From the NCBI RefSeq assembly GCF_014692675.1, contig NZ_JABFCZ010000011.1:1-64000 (forward strand): 64,000 bases of DNA, given 5' to 3'. The translations under genes and the position numbers were made by a program. Positions 34,824 to 43,688 of this stretch are shown one piece after another. How positions within the stretch are numbered: position 1 is the stretch's first letter; the number at the start of each line of letters is the position of its first letter. The notes under the pieces are model-generated. The model was not told the DNA's origin and did no database searches. It was given only the letters and a program-made list of their open reading frames with translations. The DNA is from Roseibium aggregatum (GTDB lineage: Bacteria > Pseudomonadota > Alphaproteobacteria > Rhizobiales > Stappiaceae).

Positions 34824-35372
34824 TTAGCCAAGGCCGCCCTTTGCGGCGGGAACAAGCCCGGTCATGCGCCGCAGCTTGTTGACGATGCGATCCGCCAGAT
34901 GGGCGTAACGGGGAACCGGGCGGTGGTTGAACGCGATTTTGCGGATATAGGCCGGCACGTCCCAGACCGACGATGTGCCCGCCGGGAAGAACAGGCTGAC
35001 GCCGGGCTGGCCCAGATAGACCTTGCCGGTCTCGTCGGTGATCCTGACCTCGCCCTCCAGGAAGAGAACGGTCTCGTCCCAATGGAAGTGCCAGCGGAAT
35101 TTGCCCTTCGTGCAGGACCAGTGGTCGGTGCTGGCCCAGCCGCGGGTGTTCATGGACAGATTGATGCAACGGGCGTCCGGCGCGCCTTCCAGGATCCAGT
35201 CCGGCCGGATCGGGCGTGGTTCCATCCTGCTCACATCGAGAACGGACTGGGTGAATTTTCCCGGCGCGTCGCTCTGGCCGAATTCCTTGTCGAGTTCCTG
35301 AACCGGGGCGAGAAAGCCAAGGTTCTGGGCGACGGCCCGCAGGTCGGGACCTCCCGAATGCACTGTTCCCAT
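34824..35372 (-). CDS. Cupin-domain protein (DUF861/Cupin_3 type)
   Basis: The 182-residue protein carries a single cupin barrel: GKFRWHFHWDETVLFLEGEV (metal-ligand His and Glu, about residues 91-110) and PGVSLFFPAGTSSVWDVP as the second motif. It resembles Cupin_3 members related to EutQ. Substrate unknown. Start ATG 35372 follows GGGGGT; an ATG 24 bp upstream lacks a ribosome site. It stands alone between the CYTH/CHAD gene and tRNA-Leu. Confidence 0.8.
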   Translation of the reverse strand: MGTVHSGGPDLRAVAQNLGFLAPVQELDKEFGQSDAPGKFTQSVLDVSRMEPRPIRPDWILEGAPDARCINLSMNTRGWASTDHWSCTKGKFRWHFHWDETVLFLEGEVRITDETGKVYLGQPGVSLFFPAGTSSVWDVPAYIRKIAFNHRPVPRYAHLADRIVNKLRRMTGLVPAAKGGLG

Positions 35373-35651
35373 CGTGTTACCCCCGAAAAATCCCATCGTG
35401 ATCGGTCGCGGCAACCTGTCACGCAATGGTTGAAAGGCTCCTTACGGACACGTCCGGCGAAACGATTTTCCGGTCCGGCGGCGCACATTCGAAAGACGCG
35501 GTAAACAGATTCTCACCGGCCGCCCGCCGTACGGCTTTTCGGCCGCCTGACAGGGGCGCATTTCAACGGGCCAGAAACCCCGTGAGAACCCGCGCCGTCG
35601 TTCTTGCGCAAAACCTCAAGGGCGTGATAGAGACGCAACTCGGTGTCAGTT

Positions 35652-35736
35652 GCCCCTCTGGCGGAACTGGTAGACGCGCGGGATTCAAAATCCCGTTCCT
35701 TCGGGAGTGCCGGTTCGATTCCGGCGGGGGGCACCA
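35652..35736 (+). tRNA. tRNA-Leu (anticodon CAA)
   Basis: An 85-nt class II tRNA. The acceptor stem GCCCCTC pairs with GGGGGGC, and the D-loop is GCGGAACTGGTAGAC. The anticodon stem GGGAT/ATCCC-type surrounds TTCAAAA, giving anticodon CAA. A variable arm, the T arm GCCGG-TTCGATT-CCGGC, and an encoded CCA follow. It reads TTG codons. A hairpin repeat array begins 12 bp after its 3' end. Confidence 0.97.
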
Positions 35737-35748
35737 TCCATATCTTAG

Positions 35749-35962
35749 TGCGCTATCGCCCTTCGGGCTACTTGAGCGCAAGTTTGGTGCGCTATCGCCC
35801 GTTGGGCTACTTGAGCGCGGGTGCACTATCGGCCTTTGGCCTGCATGAGCATTTTGTTTTTGCGCTACCGGCTTTCGCCTACTTGAGCGCGAATTATGCG
35901 CTATCGGCTTTGTCTGCCTGAGCGGGTTTTCTTGCACTATCGGCTTTGCCTGCTTGAGTGTG
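35749..35962. repeat. Six degenerate tandem hairpin repeats after tRNA-Leu
   Basis: Six copies of a 30-31-bp unit start at about 35749, 35788, 35822, 35861, 35897 and 35933, so they are 34-39 bp apart. The first copy has GCGCTATCGCCC-TTC-GGGC plus TACTTGAGCGC and can fold with nested stems GCGCT/AGCGC and GCCC/GGGC. The last two copies lie inside the 3' end of the antiporter gene and encode QA(D/G)KADSA. The copies diverge from each other towards the gene. Function unknown; they could act as transcription or RNA-processing signals or as a REP-like element. Confidence 0.75.
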
Positions 35963-37816
35963 TTCTTCCTGCGCCGCTTTCCCTGTTTCAATCGGGGATT
36001 GGTTCGGTTTCTTCGCCGTCCGCCATTTGCGTAGCCCGATACGCAGCGCAGCGACAATTCTGGCCACGTAAGGCCTGATCCGATCCGGCCATTCCGGTTC
36101 CTCCGGCAGTTCCAGAATAACCCGCGAAACGGTGTCACCGTCGAGGTCCACCGCTACCAGATCAAGGGTGTCCAGTTCAAGCCTGTCGCCGACACGAAGG
36201 ACATCACCGAATCTCTCTGCGAAGGCCTGGGCTATGGTCAATTCCCGGTATCGGTCGGGAAGGCCGAATTTGTACTCTTCCGCAAGGGCGTTGAGGGCGA
36301 CGTCGCTGTTGAACGCGAAGCCCTGAAAGTCGGCGGTTTTCAAGGGCGTGGCGGATGCGTCGAACAGCGCATCGAGGCGCGTGATTTTTTTGGGCGGCAC
36401 CAGGAAGTAGCCGTAGTCGCCGGGTGTCAGCGGGCCTGCCTGTTCCGTTGACACAACCTCATCGCCTCTTACGACGAAGACCGGCTTGAGCCAGACGGGC
36501 GTATAGGACGCTGTCAAATAGGAGCAACCTTCCTCGACGGGATAGGCGACCAGTTCCAGTTGCTGCTGACCCGGCAGATCGATTTCGAACCGCTTCACGG
36601 CGGGCGCCGTATCCGGCAAGGCCAGTTTCAGGCGCCTCGCCGTCCAGCCCAGAGAGGCACCTTGCGCAACCAGCGAAACCAGGACCACGACGAACGCCAG
36701 GTTAAAGAACAGCTGGGCGCCCGGCAGATGCGCAAGCACCGGCAGGGTCGCCAGAAAAATGGACACCGCACCTCGAAGGCCGACCCATGACACGTAAATG
36801 GTTTCCGCCGAAGTGAAGCGGAATGGGGCCAGGGAGGCCAGCACGCCAAGCGGCCGGGCCACCAGCATTAGAAACACGGCGATCAGGATCGCCGTGAAGG
36901 CATAGTCGGCCATTTTGCTGGGCGTCACCAGCAATCCGAGCATCACGAACATGACGAGCTGTGCCATCCAGGTCGAGCTGTCCATGAAGTTCAACAATGA
37001 AGGAAATGCCCGAACCGGCCGGTTGCCGAGGACGAGGCCTGCCAGGTAGACGGCCAGGAACCCGCTGGCATTGAGCAACGCGGAGACGGTGAAGATCACG
37101 ATTGCGGCAGCAAGAACGAAGAGGGGGAGCAGTCCTCCCGACAGGGGCATTCGGGACAGGATCCAGACCAGAATGAAGCCTCCGGCGGTCCCGATCAGGG
37201 CCCCGAGGGCAAACTGCTGGAAAAACAGAACCAGGGTTCCGGCCAGTGGATTGGCTGCATTGGGGGAGGCGCTCACCAGAGCGAATTCCAGCAGGGCCAG
37301 CGTGAGGAACAGGGCCATGGGATCGTTGGTCGCGGATTCCGTTTCCAGCACCGGTCCGACCTTGCCCCGAAGTTTGAGGCCTCCGGCCTTCAACAGGAAG
37401 AACACGGCGGCGGCATCGGTGGATGCGACAATGGATCCGAGCAGGAAACTGACGATCCAGCCGAACCCGATGACATAGTGGGCAAACACGCCGGTGAGAA
37501 AGGCCGTGACGAGTACGCCCACCGTCGAAAGCGCCAGGGCGGGTGCGGCAACAGACCTGATCGTGGAAAGGCGGGTGCGCATGCCGCCGTCGAACAGGAT
37601 CACCGCCAGTGCGGCCGAGCCGATCAGATAGGCGATGATGTAACTGTCGAAACTCAGTCCGACCGGACCGTCCTCGCCGAGCAACATGCCGATGCCCAGA
37701 AAGACCAGGAGCAGGGGCGCGCCAAAACGAACGGCCGCAATGCTCGACAGGATGCCGAGCACGATAATCGCCGCCGCAGACAGCAGGACGAGGTTGTTGA
37801 CGACTAGATCTTGCAT
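35894..37816 (-). CDS. Potassium/proton antiporter (NhaP2/CvrA-like, CPA1)
   Basis: The 640-residue protein has about 12-13 membrane helices over residues 1-395. The transport core holds GSIVASTDAAAVFFLL and ETESATNDPMALFLTLAL, with the paired acidic residues typical of cation/proton antiporters. A cytoplasmic part follows with a TrkA_C-like stretch (LEIDLPGQ-type to VVSTEQAG) and a CorC/HlyC-like end (about 500-590), the layout of NhaP2/CvrA. The last 25 residues are a low-complexity repeat QAGKADSA/QADKADSA made by the hairpin array, so the tail may be a recent add-on. Confidence 0.9.
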   Translation of the reverse strand: MQDLVVNNLVLLSAAAIIVLGILSSIAAVRFGAPLLLVFLGIGMLLGEDGPVGLSFDSYIIAYLIGSAALAVILFDGGMRTRLSTIRSVAAPALALSTVGVLVTAFLTGVFAHYVIGFGWIVSFLLGSIVASTDAAAVFFLLKAGGLKLRGKVGPVLETESATNDPMALFLTLALLEFALVSASPNAANPLAGTLVLFFQQFALGALIGTAGGFILVWILSRMPLSGGLLPLFVLAAAIVIFTVSALLNASGFLAVYLAGLVLGNRPVRAFPSLLNFMDSSTWMAQLVMFVMLGLLVTPSKMADYAFTAILIAVFLMLVARPLGVLASLAPFRFTSAETIYVSWVGLRGAVSIFLATLPVLAHLPGAQLFFNLAFVVVLVSLVAQGASLGWTARRLKLALPDTAPAVKRFEIDLPGQQQLELVAYPVEEGCSYLTASYTPVWLKPVFVVRGDEVVSTEQAGPLTPGDYGYFLVPPKKITRLDALFDASATPLKTADFQGFAFNSDVALNALAEEYKFGLPDRYRELTIAQAFAERFGDVLRVGDRLELDTLDLVAVDLDGDTVSRVILELPEEPEWPDRIRPYVARIVAALRIGLRKWRTAKKPNQSPIETGKAAQEEHTQAGKADSARKPAQADKADSA

Positions 37817-38158
37817 CGTTTCCGCAGTTCCCGGCGCTTCACGGTCCAGCGCGTCGGTAACGCCTTTCCGCTTCTGCTCGCCGGATGGTCATTCACGAGT
37901 AGGTCTGATCGTGCCAGCCTATGGCATCACACAAATGTAGTCGACGTGCCATGAAGGTCCGGTGTCGGCTTTGCTCACCATTTAGATGTCAGGCAGCCGA
38001 AATCGATACATCCGCGATTGAACCTGCGGCGTTCGATGAGGCCGGGGATCCCCGCGTAAGGGGAAATGAGATGGCGGAAGGGCCGAGGGATCTGTTTTCG
38101 GGGGAAACAGATCGAAGTGGAGCGGCGCGCCCTCGGAAAGCGCGCCGCTCCGCCAGGG
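37817..38158. other. 342-bp region between the antiporter and ABC permease genes
   Basis: The right part (38089-38151) holds two strong hairpins belonging to the 3' end of the ABC operon. The left part is the antiporter upstream region. GGGGATCCCC at about 38044-38053 is a short perfect palindrome. I see no gene here. Confidence 0.55.
38089..38151 (-). terminator. Two tandem hairpins ending the ABC/NEW3 operon
   Basis: The first to be read on the minus strand is a perfect 12-bp GC stem (GGAGCGGCGCGC and its complement, 38119-38151). The second is a 9-bp stem GATCTGTTT/AAACAGATC (38089-38113). They lie just 7 bp after the permease stop. No long T-run follows, so they may terminate weakly or mainly protect the mRNA end. 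Confidence 0.6.
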
Positions 38159-39112
38159 TCAGGCTCGGACTTCCTGACGCTGGAAGACGGTGTAGGCGAG
38201 GGTGAACAGAAGCACCATCGCCGCGAACAGGCCGGAGATCTGCGGCCAGATGATCGTGAGGCTCTGCATGGTCGGCAGCGGGGCGTTGATCAGCGCGCCC
38301 TGGAGCTGGCTCATGAAGATCGGCCCCACCGAGCGGTTGGACGGATCGAGCAGCATGCTGGACACCTCGCCGTAGAGCGTTTGCGGCGATATCCGCGCGA
38401 TCACCTGCTGGGTCTCGAAATTGGAGAGCAGGGTCATCGGGTTGTACGGATCGACCGGCGAAATCGCACCCGCCACCAGCGGGGCGATCATCGACCAGAA
38501 CACGCTCAGGATCAGCCACAGGGCAAGGGCGGCCAGAGCCGCCGTTGCCGCCGAGCGGATCAGGGTCGAGAACGCCATCGCCAGCGCCAGCCACACCCCG
38601 GCATAGACCAGGGTCGCCGCCAGATAGGCGATGCTGCGCACCAGTTCCGGCCCCGACGGCGGCAGGCCGAGGAACAGGATCCCGAGCCCGGTCATCAGCA
38701 GCCACAGCGTCAAGAGCGCGATCGCAATCACCAGAAGCGCGCCGAGGAATTTCCCGAACAGGAGCGCGTCGCGGTAGATCGGCTGGGCCAGAAGCCGGCT
38801 CATCGTCCGCCGCCCGTATTCGCCGTTGATGGCGTCGAACCCGAGCGCAATCGCCACCAGCGGCAACAGGAAGCCGAGGAAGGAGGCGAAGGAGGGCAGG
38901 GGTTGCTGGGCCGTCGTGAACAGCTTCAGGAACAGGAAGGGATCTTCCGACGTGGTGTCGCGGATGTGGTTGATAGCGCCGTAGACGGCGCCGATCGCGG
39001 TCAACAGCACGAGCAGCATGATCAGATGCATGCGCGCGCTGGTCATGTGATCGGCCGCCTCCTTCAAGGCGACCGTCATCACTCCCTTGAAGGGAGAGCC
39101 TTCACGCTTCAT
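38159..39112 (-). CDS. ABC-2-type transporter permease
   Basis: The 317-residue membrane protein has about six hydrophobic helices (for instance LIMLLVLLTAIGAVYGAI, FASFLGFLLPLVAIALGF and LLVIAIALLTLWLLM). The stretch LGFDAINGEYGRRTMSRLL, with INGEYGRRT before the second helix pair, is typical of ABC-2 permeases. The start at 39112 overlaps the end of the ATPase gene. With the ATPase and the NEW3 protein it forms an exporter whose substrate is unknown. Confidence 0.9.
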   Translation of the reverse strand: MKREGSPFKGVMTVALKEAADHMTSARMHLIMLLVLLTAIGAVYGAINHIRDTTSEDPFLFLKLFTTAQQPLPSFASFLGFLLPLVAIALGFDAINGEYGRRTMSRLLAQPIYRDALLFGKFLGALLVIAIALLTLWLLMTGLGILFLGLPPSGPELVRSIAYLAATLVYAGVWLALAMAFSTLIRSAATAALAALALWLILSVFWSMIAPLVAGAISPVDPYNPMTLLSNFETQQVIARISPQTLYGEVSSMLLDPSNRSVGPIFMSQLQGALINAPLPTMQSLTIIWPQISGLFAAMVLLFTLAYTVFQRQEVRA

Positions 39113-40040
39113 TGCCGTACTCCTTGAAAAAGCGGTCATACGCTTCGTCGAGCCGCGTCCGGCGCAGGTCCATGTTGCGCAGGTCGCCGCCGGCCTGGAC
39201 GATCAGGCGGCCGAGTTCGGGGCGGATGTCCCGCTCCGTCTCGATATGCCACTGTCCGTCTCCGTCCGGCGTGACCGACTTGACGCCCTTTGCCGATTTC
39301 ACAGCCTTGGAAAGGTCGATGCCGTCGGCCTCGACATCGACGATGAACGCGCCGCCGCCGAGCTTGGCGGCCAGTTCCTCCATGGTGCCGAGGAAGCCGA
39401 TCCGGCCCTTGTTGAACAACGCGATCCGGTGGCAGACCGACTGGACCGCGTCGAGGATGTGCGAGGACAACAGGATGGTCATGCCGTCCCTGCTGAGGCT
39501 GCGGATCAGGTCGAGCAGCTCCCGGGTCGACTGCGGGTCGAGGCCGGACGTCGGCTCGTCCAGGATCGCGATCCGGCACTTGCGCATGAGCAGTTCGGCA
39601 ATGCCGAGCCGCTTGCGCATGCCGTGGGAATAGGTCGAGACCCGCTTGTCGGCCACGTCCGTCAGCCGGACCTTTTCCAGGGCGGCGGCGATATTCTCCG
39701 CCGCCTGGGCGTGCGACAGGCCGGAAAGCCGCGCCGTATAGGCGAGGTTCTCCCGGCCGGTCATGTTGTTGTAGAACCCGACCGAGTCCGGCAGGTAGCC
39801 GACGTCCGCTTTGACCTGCAGGGGCTGGCGCACCGGGTCCTTGCCGAGAATGACGACATCGCCGCCGTCCGCCTCGGTAAGGCCGAGCAGCATCAGGATC
39901 GTGGTCGTCTTGCCGGCGCCGTTGGGCCCCAGAAGCCCGATGACTTCCCCGGCTTCCACCGAGAAATCGATACCGTTGACGGCCACGTTGCTGCCGTAGC
40001 GCTTGGTCAGTCCCCTGGCTTCAATGACTGTGTCGCTCAT
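39102..40040 (-). CDS. ABC transporter ATP-binding protein
   Basis: The 312-residue ATPase of the CcmA/multidrug type has Walker A (LLGPNGAGKTTTILM, about residues 37-51), the signature TYSHGMRKRLGIAELL and Walker B (CRIAILDEPTSGLDPQ). The H-loop follows in LLSSHILD. The C-terminal 100 residues resemble the regulatory extension of exporter ATPases. It overlaps the NEW3 gene stop at its start and the permease gene at its end. Confidence 0.93.
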   Translation of the reverse strand: MSDTVIEARGLTKRYGSNVAVNGIDFSVEAGEVIGLLGPNGAGKTTTILMLLGLTEADGGDVVILGKDPVRQPLQVKADVGYLPDSVGFYNNMTGRENLAYTARLSGLSHAQAAENIAAALEKVRLTDVADKRVSTYSHGMRKRLGIAELLMRKCRIAILDEPTSGLDPQSTRELLDLIRSLSRDGMTILLSSHILDAVQSVCHRIALFNKGRIGFLGTMEELAAKLGGGAFIVDVEADGIDLSKAVKSAKGVKSVTPDGDGQWHIETERDIRPELGRLIVQAGGDLRNMDLRRTRLDEAYDRFFKEYGNEA

Positions 40041-41266
40041 CGCCGGCCGTACCTCGTGACGGAGACGCCCAGCACGATGACCGAGGCCGCGATCACACCG
40101 AGCCCGGCAAGGCCCCAGATGGTCGAGGTTTCGACGGTCACACGGAATTTTTCCGTGTCGGACGCCGCACCCGAAGAGGCGGTCAGGTTGAGCATGTAGT
40201 CGCCCGCAATGGCCTTTTCCGACGGATGGATCGAGACATTGACCTCCTGCTTGGCGTCCGGCGCCAGCATGGGGATCGACTTGGGTTCGTAACTCACCTT
40301 CCAGCCCTGGGGCGTCGATGCCCTCAGCGCGATGTCGCTGACCGGTGCGCTGCCGGTGTTGGTGACGGTGAAGCTGAAGTTGGTGTCCTTGCCTGCGACC
40401 GCCGATCCGCTGAGCCGGCCCTGGGGACCCTGCATGCTGATCTCCGGCTGGCCGGTGACCTCAAGGCTCAGGTCTGTGTTGGCGACGTTTTCGCCGTCGG
40501 CGACGGCAACCTTGATCGGGTAGCGCCCGGCCTCGACCGAATGCGGCGGCACGACTTCCACGGTCAGATCGGCGGTGGCGCCGGCCTTGACCGGCAGGCC
40601 GGTGATTTCCTCGGAGCCGTAGCCCTGCTTGAAGCGGGTCTGGAAACCGTCCGGCACCTGGGCGGCGAGGTTGAACAGGGCGTCCTCGGCGCCGTTGTTG
40701 GCGACCTTGAGCTTGTAGGTGAAGGTCGATTTGGCGGTGCCGCGCAGGGCGGGCAGCTGCGGGGTGAGCTTCACGCCGCCGGCGGCGGTCGACGACACCT
40801 TGAGGGTCATCGGCAGCGTGGTGACGTCGTTGCCGTAATGGGCGGTGACCTTGATCGGGAAGGACTTGTCGGCGCTTGCCGCCGGCGGGGTCACCTTGAG
40901 CATCAGCCGCTCGCTGGCGTTCGGCTGAACCATGGCAGCGGTTACTTCGCGACCGCCGCCTTCAAGCGCCCAGTCCCAACCGTCCGGAATGCCGGTGACT
41001 TGAAGTTCCGCACGCTGGGGCGGTATGTCGGCGTTCTTCAGGGTGAGCTGGATGTTTTCCTTTTCACCGGGCCGCAGGGCGAGTTCGGGATAAGGGGTGG
41101 TCAGCCAGAAACCCTTGAGGTCCTGGTTCTGCATGTCCTGGGCAAGGGACGGGGCGCCCGTCGCAAGCTGCACCGCTGCCGAGATCGGCAGCATGACGGC
41201 CAGGACCCTGGCCAGGGACTTGGCCGGGGACTTGGCCCGTGACTGGGAGTGAGAAATGCGGATCAT
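40037..41266 (-). CDS. Exported, membrane-anchored NEW3-domain protein
   Basis: The 409-residue protein has a signal segment (about residues 14-42, ending APSLAQ), several immunoglobulin-like NEW3/NPCBM-associated repeats (LRPGEKENIQLTLKNADIPP; FSFTVTNTGSAPVSDIALRASTPQGW) and a C-terminal membrane helix with a basic end (VIAASVIVLGVSVTRYGRR). NEW3 domains are often found in surface glycan-related proteins. It heads an operon with an ABC ATPase and permease, so it may be the periplasmic part of that exporter. Start at 41266 follows AAGAGAAC. Confidence 0.85.
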   Translation of the reverse strand: MIRISHSQSRAKSPAKSLARVLAVMLPISAAVQLATGAPSLAQDMQNQDLKGFWLTTPYPELALRPGEKENIQLTLKNADIPPQRAELQVTGIPDGWDWALEGGGREVTAAMVQPNASERLMLKVTPPAASADKSFPIKVTAHYGNDVTTLPMTLKVSSTAAGGVKLTPQLPALRGTAKSTFTYKLKVANNGAEDALFNLAAQVPDGFQTRFKQGYGSEEITGLPVKAGATADLTVEVVPPHSVEAGRYPIKVAVADGENVANTDLSLEVTGQPEISMQGPQGRLSGSAVAGKDTNFSFTVTNTGSAPVSDIALRASTPQGWKVSYEPKSIPMLAPDAKQEVNVSIHPSEKAIAGDYMLNLTASSGAASDTEKFRVTVETSTIWGLAGLGVIAASVIVLGVSVTRYGRR

Positions 41267-41523
41267 GTTTCGATGTTCTCTTAAGTCAACCGGAAATGCC
41301 GGGATCTGCCCGACCGGATTGCCCGGGGGGGGACGGCCTTCGGTCTCGTTCACGCTGATGCATCGCCGGTCTCGCAGTCCGGCGGATCCGGAGATGCGGA
41401 CGACGGCTTGCCGTTCGGTTTCAGAGGAAGAAGAGCGCCGGGAGCGGCAGGCTTGCGACTGGTGCGGGTGACGACCTGGGATGATCGCCTGATTGATTAC
41501 AAACCCGCCGTCCGCGGAACGCC

Positions 41524-41970
41524 TTAAGAGATGACCGGAGGCGGCCGGGCGTAGATACGTGGGGACCCGTCATCGATCCGCGCGACCGGGCTCCGGTGGC
41601 CGAGCCAGATGGCGCGAATGCGATTGTCTTCAATCAGGGTCAGGCTTCGGATGAAATCCGCGCCGTACGCCTCCGCGGAAGCCGAGGCGGGGATATCGTC
41701 GCGGCCGTCGCTGCAATCGGCAGCAGACCGGGCCTCGGCATCGAGCAGGCCCCTGTCACTGGAATCGATGGTGCCGTCGTCGTCGGAAGGAACCTTGTTT
41801 CCGGCACTTGACGCATCTGCATGATCGACTCGCGAGGAAGCCGTTGAGTCGTGAACCGGCAGGTCCTGCGCAGAGGCGGGCAAGGCAAGGGCGGCCGCCG
41901 CCAGAAAGACAAAACACAGGAGGGCTGCGCCCGGAAACCTGAATGCGGGTCGAAAACGGACTTTGGTCAT
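41524..41970 (-). CDS. Hypothetical exported protein
   Basis: A small exported protein of 148 residues (161 if the ATG at 42009 is used). The signal segment is FPGAALLCFVFLAAAALALPASAQ split around residues 12-35. The mature part is Ser/Asp-rich and ends with RSLTLIEDNRIRAIWLGHRS and PRIYARPPPVIS. I recognise no domain. It is on the same strand as, and upstream of, the ABC/NEW3 operon, with a 257-bp gap. Translation start is uncertain because neither ATG has a strong ribosome site. Confidence 0.6.
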   Translation of the reverse strand: MTKVRFRPAFRFPGAALLCFVFLAAAALALPASAQDLPVHDSTASSRVDHADASSAGNKVPSDDDGTIDSSDRGLLDAEARSAADCSDGRDDIPASASAEAYGADFIRSLTLIEDNRIRAIWLGHRSPVARIDDGSPRIYARPPPVIS

Positions 41971-42243
41971 GTTCGATCCCGGCTTTCCGGGTTTGTTCGT
42001 CGATGCCATGCCGATTGCGATGCCAATTTTCGTGACGCAGAAAGTGCGATAGGCCGCTTCATTAGGACTCGATTATGATCATTTTGTGATTTGGCTCCTC
42101 CTCATGACCGCATTTCTACGGATGGCCGAAAGCGGCTTGACCATGACCGCATCTCGCACTAGGCGTTTTTCACGCATATCCGGCCCGCCAGCATCCGATG
42201 CAGGGCGTAGCGATTGCGGGAATTGCGGGCTGAGGAAGCGGTA

Positions 42244-42822
42244 ATGTTAAGACGCCTTTACGACTGGACCCTGTCTCTTGCAGCCGGTCCACGCGCGAAT
42301 GTCGCGCTTGGAACAGTTTCCTTCATCGAAAGCTCGGTTTTTCCGATACCTCCGGACATTCTGCTGATCCCGATGGTGATCGCAAAGCGGGAAAAGGCCT
42401 GGTATCTGGCGTTCTTGTGCACCGTTACATCGGTGGTCGGCGGCTTGCTCGGTTATTTCATCGGCTCGGTCCTGTTTCACGAAGTCGCGGAACCGATCCT
42501 GTCCTTCTACGGCTACCTCGACAAGTTCGAGGAGTTCAGAAGGCTTTTCAACGATTGGGGCTGGTGGTTCGTCTTCTTCGCGGGGCTGACGCCGTTTCCC
42601 TACAAGGTGATCACGATCGCGAGCGGCGTGACCGGCCTGAACCTGCCGATCTTCGTGCTGTCGAGCATCGTGTCGCGCGGGATCCGCTTTTTCGTGGTCT
42701 CCGCGCTGCTTTATTTCTTCGGGCCGCCGATCCGCGACTTCATCGAAAAGCGCCTCGGCCTCATGTTCACCGTATTTGTTGTGTTGCTGGTCGGCGGTTT
42801 CGCGGCGATCAAGCTGCTTTAG
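42244..42822 (+). CDS. DedA/VTT-family membrane protein (YqaA-like)
   Basis: The 192-residue protein has about five hydrophobic segments. It carries the SNARE-associated/VTT features: ESSVFPIPPDILLIPMVIA near residues 30-48 and FFAGLTPFPYKVITIASG near 116. It is of the short YqaA-like kind. DedA-family proteins are thought to flip undecaprenyl phosphate or phospholipids. GAGGAAGCGGTA precedes the ATG. The dsbB gene follows after 60 bp. Confidence 0.88.
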   Translation: MLRRLYDWTLSLAAGPRANVALGTVSFIESSVFPIPPDILLIPMVIAKREKAWYLAFLCTVTSVVGGLLGYFIGSVLFHEVAEPILSFYGYLDKFEEFRRLFNDWGWWFVFFAGLTPFPYKVITIASGVTGLNLPIFVLSSIVSRGIRFFVVSALLYFFGPPIRDFIEKRLGLMFTVFVVLLVGGFAAIKLL

Positions 42823-42882
42823 GCAAGCTGCTTCAGGCCGATTGCTTCAGGCAGGCCGCCAAAGGATGGGGACAATCTCGAT

Positions 42883-43392
42883 ATGACGAAAGCGACGACC
42901 GCAAGGGCCGCCATGACCGTGCTTCTTCTGGGCGGACTGGCTGTGATCGCAACCGCCTGGGGCTTCCAGCTCATCGGCGGCTACGACCCGTGCGAACTCT
43001 GCCTCGAGCAGCGGGTGCCCTATTATGTCGGCCTGCCGCTGACGGTGCTGGCTTTGGTCCTGGCGTCCAAAGGCCGGCACGGACCGGCCGCGCTTGTTCT
43101 GCTTCTGACTGTCGCGGTCTTTGCCTACGGCTCCGGGCTCGGGGTCTATCAGGCCGGGGCGGAATGGGATTTCTGGCAAGGTCCGACCGATTGCGGCGGC
43201 GGCAGCGGAGCGCCCAAGTCGGCTGCCTCCATGCTGGAAAACCTCGGAGGATACCGGATCGTCAGCTGCACCGAGGCAGCCTTGCGTGTCCTGGGTCTCT
43301 CCTTTGCCGGCTGGAATGCGGTGGCCTCCGCCGGGCTTGCGCTGCTGGCGCTGATCGGGGCAGTCTCTCTGAGAGGCGCCATCAAGGAGTGA
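42883..43392 (+). CDS. dsbB: Disulfide bond formation protein B (DsbB)
   Basis: The 169-residue membrane protein has four hydrophobic segments and both redox cysteine pairs expected for DsbB: Cys37/Cys40 (CELC) in the first periplasmic loop, and Cys104/Cys129 in the second. It reoxidises DsbA and passes electrons to quinone. No dsbA gene is in the window. It is followed at once by a short membrane protein gene. Confidence 0.92.
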   Translation: MTKATTARAAMTVLLLGGLAVIATAWGFQLIGGYDPCELCLEQRVPYYVGLPLTVLALVLASKGRHGPAALVLLLTVAVFAYGSGLGVYQAGAEWDFWQGPTDCGGGSGAPKSAASMLENLGGYRIVSCTEAALRVLGLSFAGWNAVASAGLALLALIGAVSLRGAIKE

Positions 43393-43397
43393 CACAG

Positions 43398-43655
43398 GTG
43401 ACCAGCCATCGGGATCGGCAGGAAAAGAAGCGGGAAGAAGCCCTGCGGGCCATTGACCGCGCCACTGTCGAGAGCGAAACGATCACCGGCTCCACCCTTG
43501 CCCGGATGGCGCAGCGGGCGCAGGACCATCTGGCCGGCGCGGATGCGGACGAGACCGACCGAATCGAGGTCTGGGGCCGGCGGATCGGCCGGACCGCAGG
43601 ACTTCTGTTTGCCATAGGCCTCGTCATTTATCTCGTCACGACCTATCTCCTTTAG
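43398..43655 (+). CDS. Small single-pass membrane protein
   Basis: The 85-residue protein has a charged N-terminal helix (RDRQEKKREEALRAIDRATVE) and one C-terminal membrane helix (AGLLFAIGLVIYLVTTYLL). The start is GTG 43398, eight bases after GGAG; GTG 43389 would overlap the dsbB stop instead. I recognise no family. Its place five bases after dsbB suggests co-transcription. Confidence 0.72.
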   Translation: MTSHRDRQEKKREEALRAIDRATVESETITGSTLARMAQRAQDHLAGADADETDRIEVWGRRIGRTAGLLFAIGLVIYLVTTYLL

Positions 43656-43688
43656 GTCCGTTATGAACTGAGGTCATCAGGAGCGGCC

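Noticed and set aside
35749..35962. Possible CRISPR array
   Set aside because: The units are palindromic, diverge from copy to copy and are separated by only 3-9 bases, so there are no proper spacers; no cas genes are nearby.
43389..43400. GTG 43389 as start of the small membrane protein
   Set aside because: The ribosome site GGAG would overlap the start codon itself; GTG 43398 has proper spacing.
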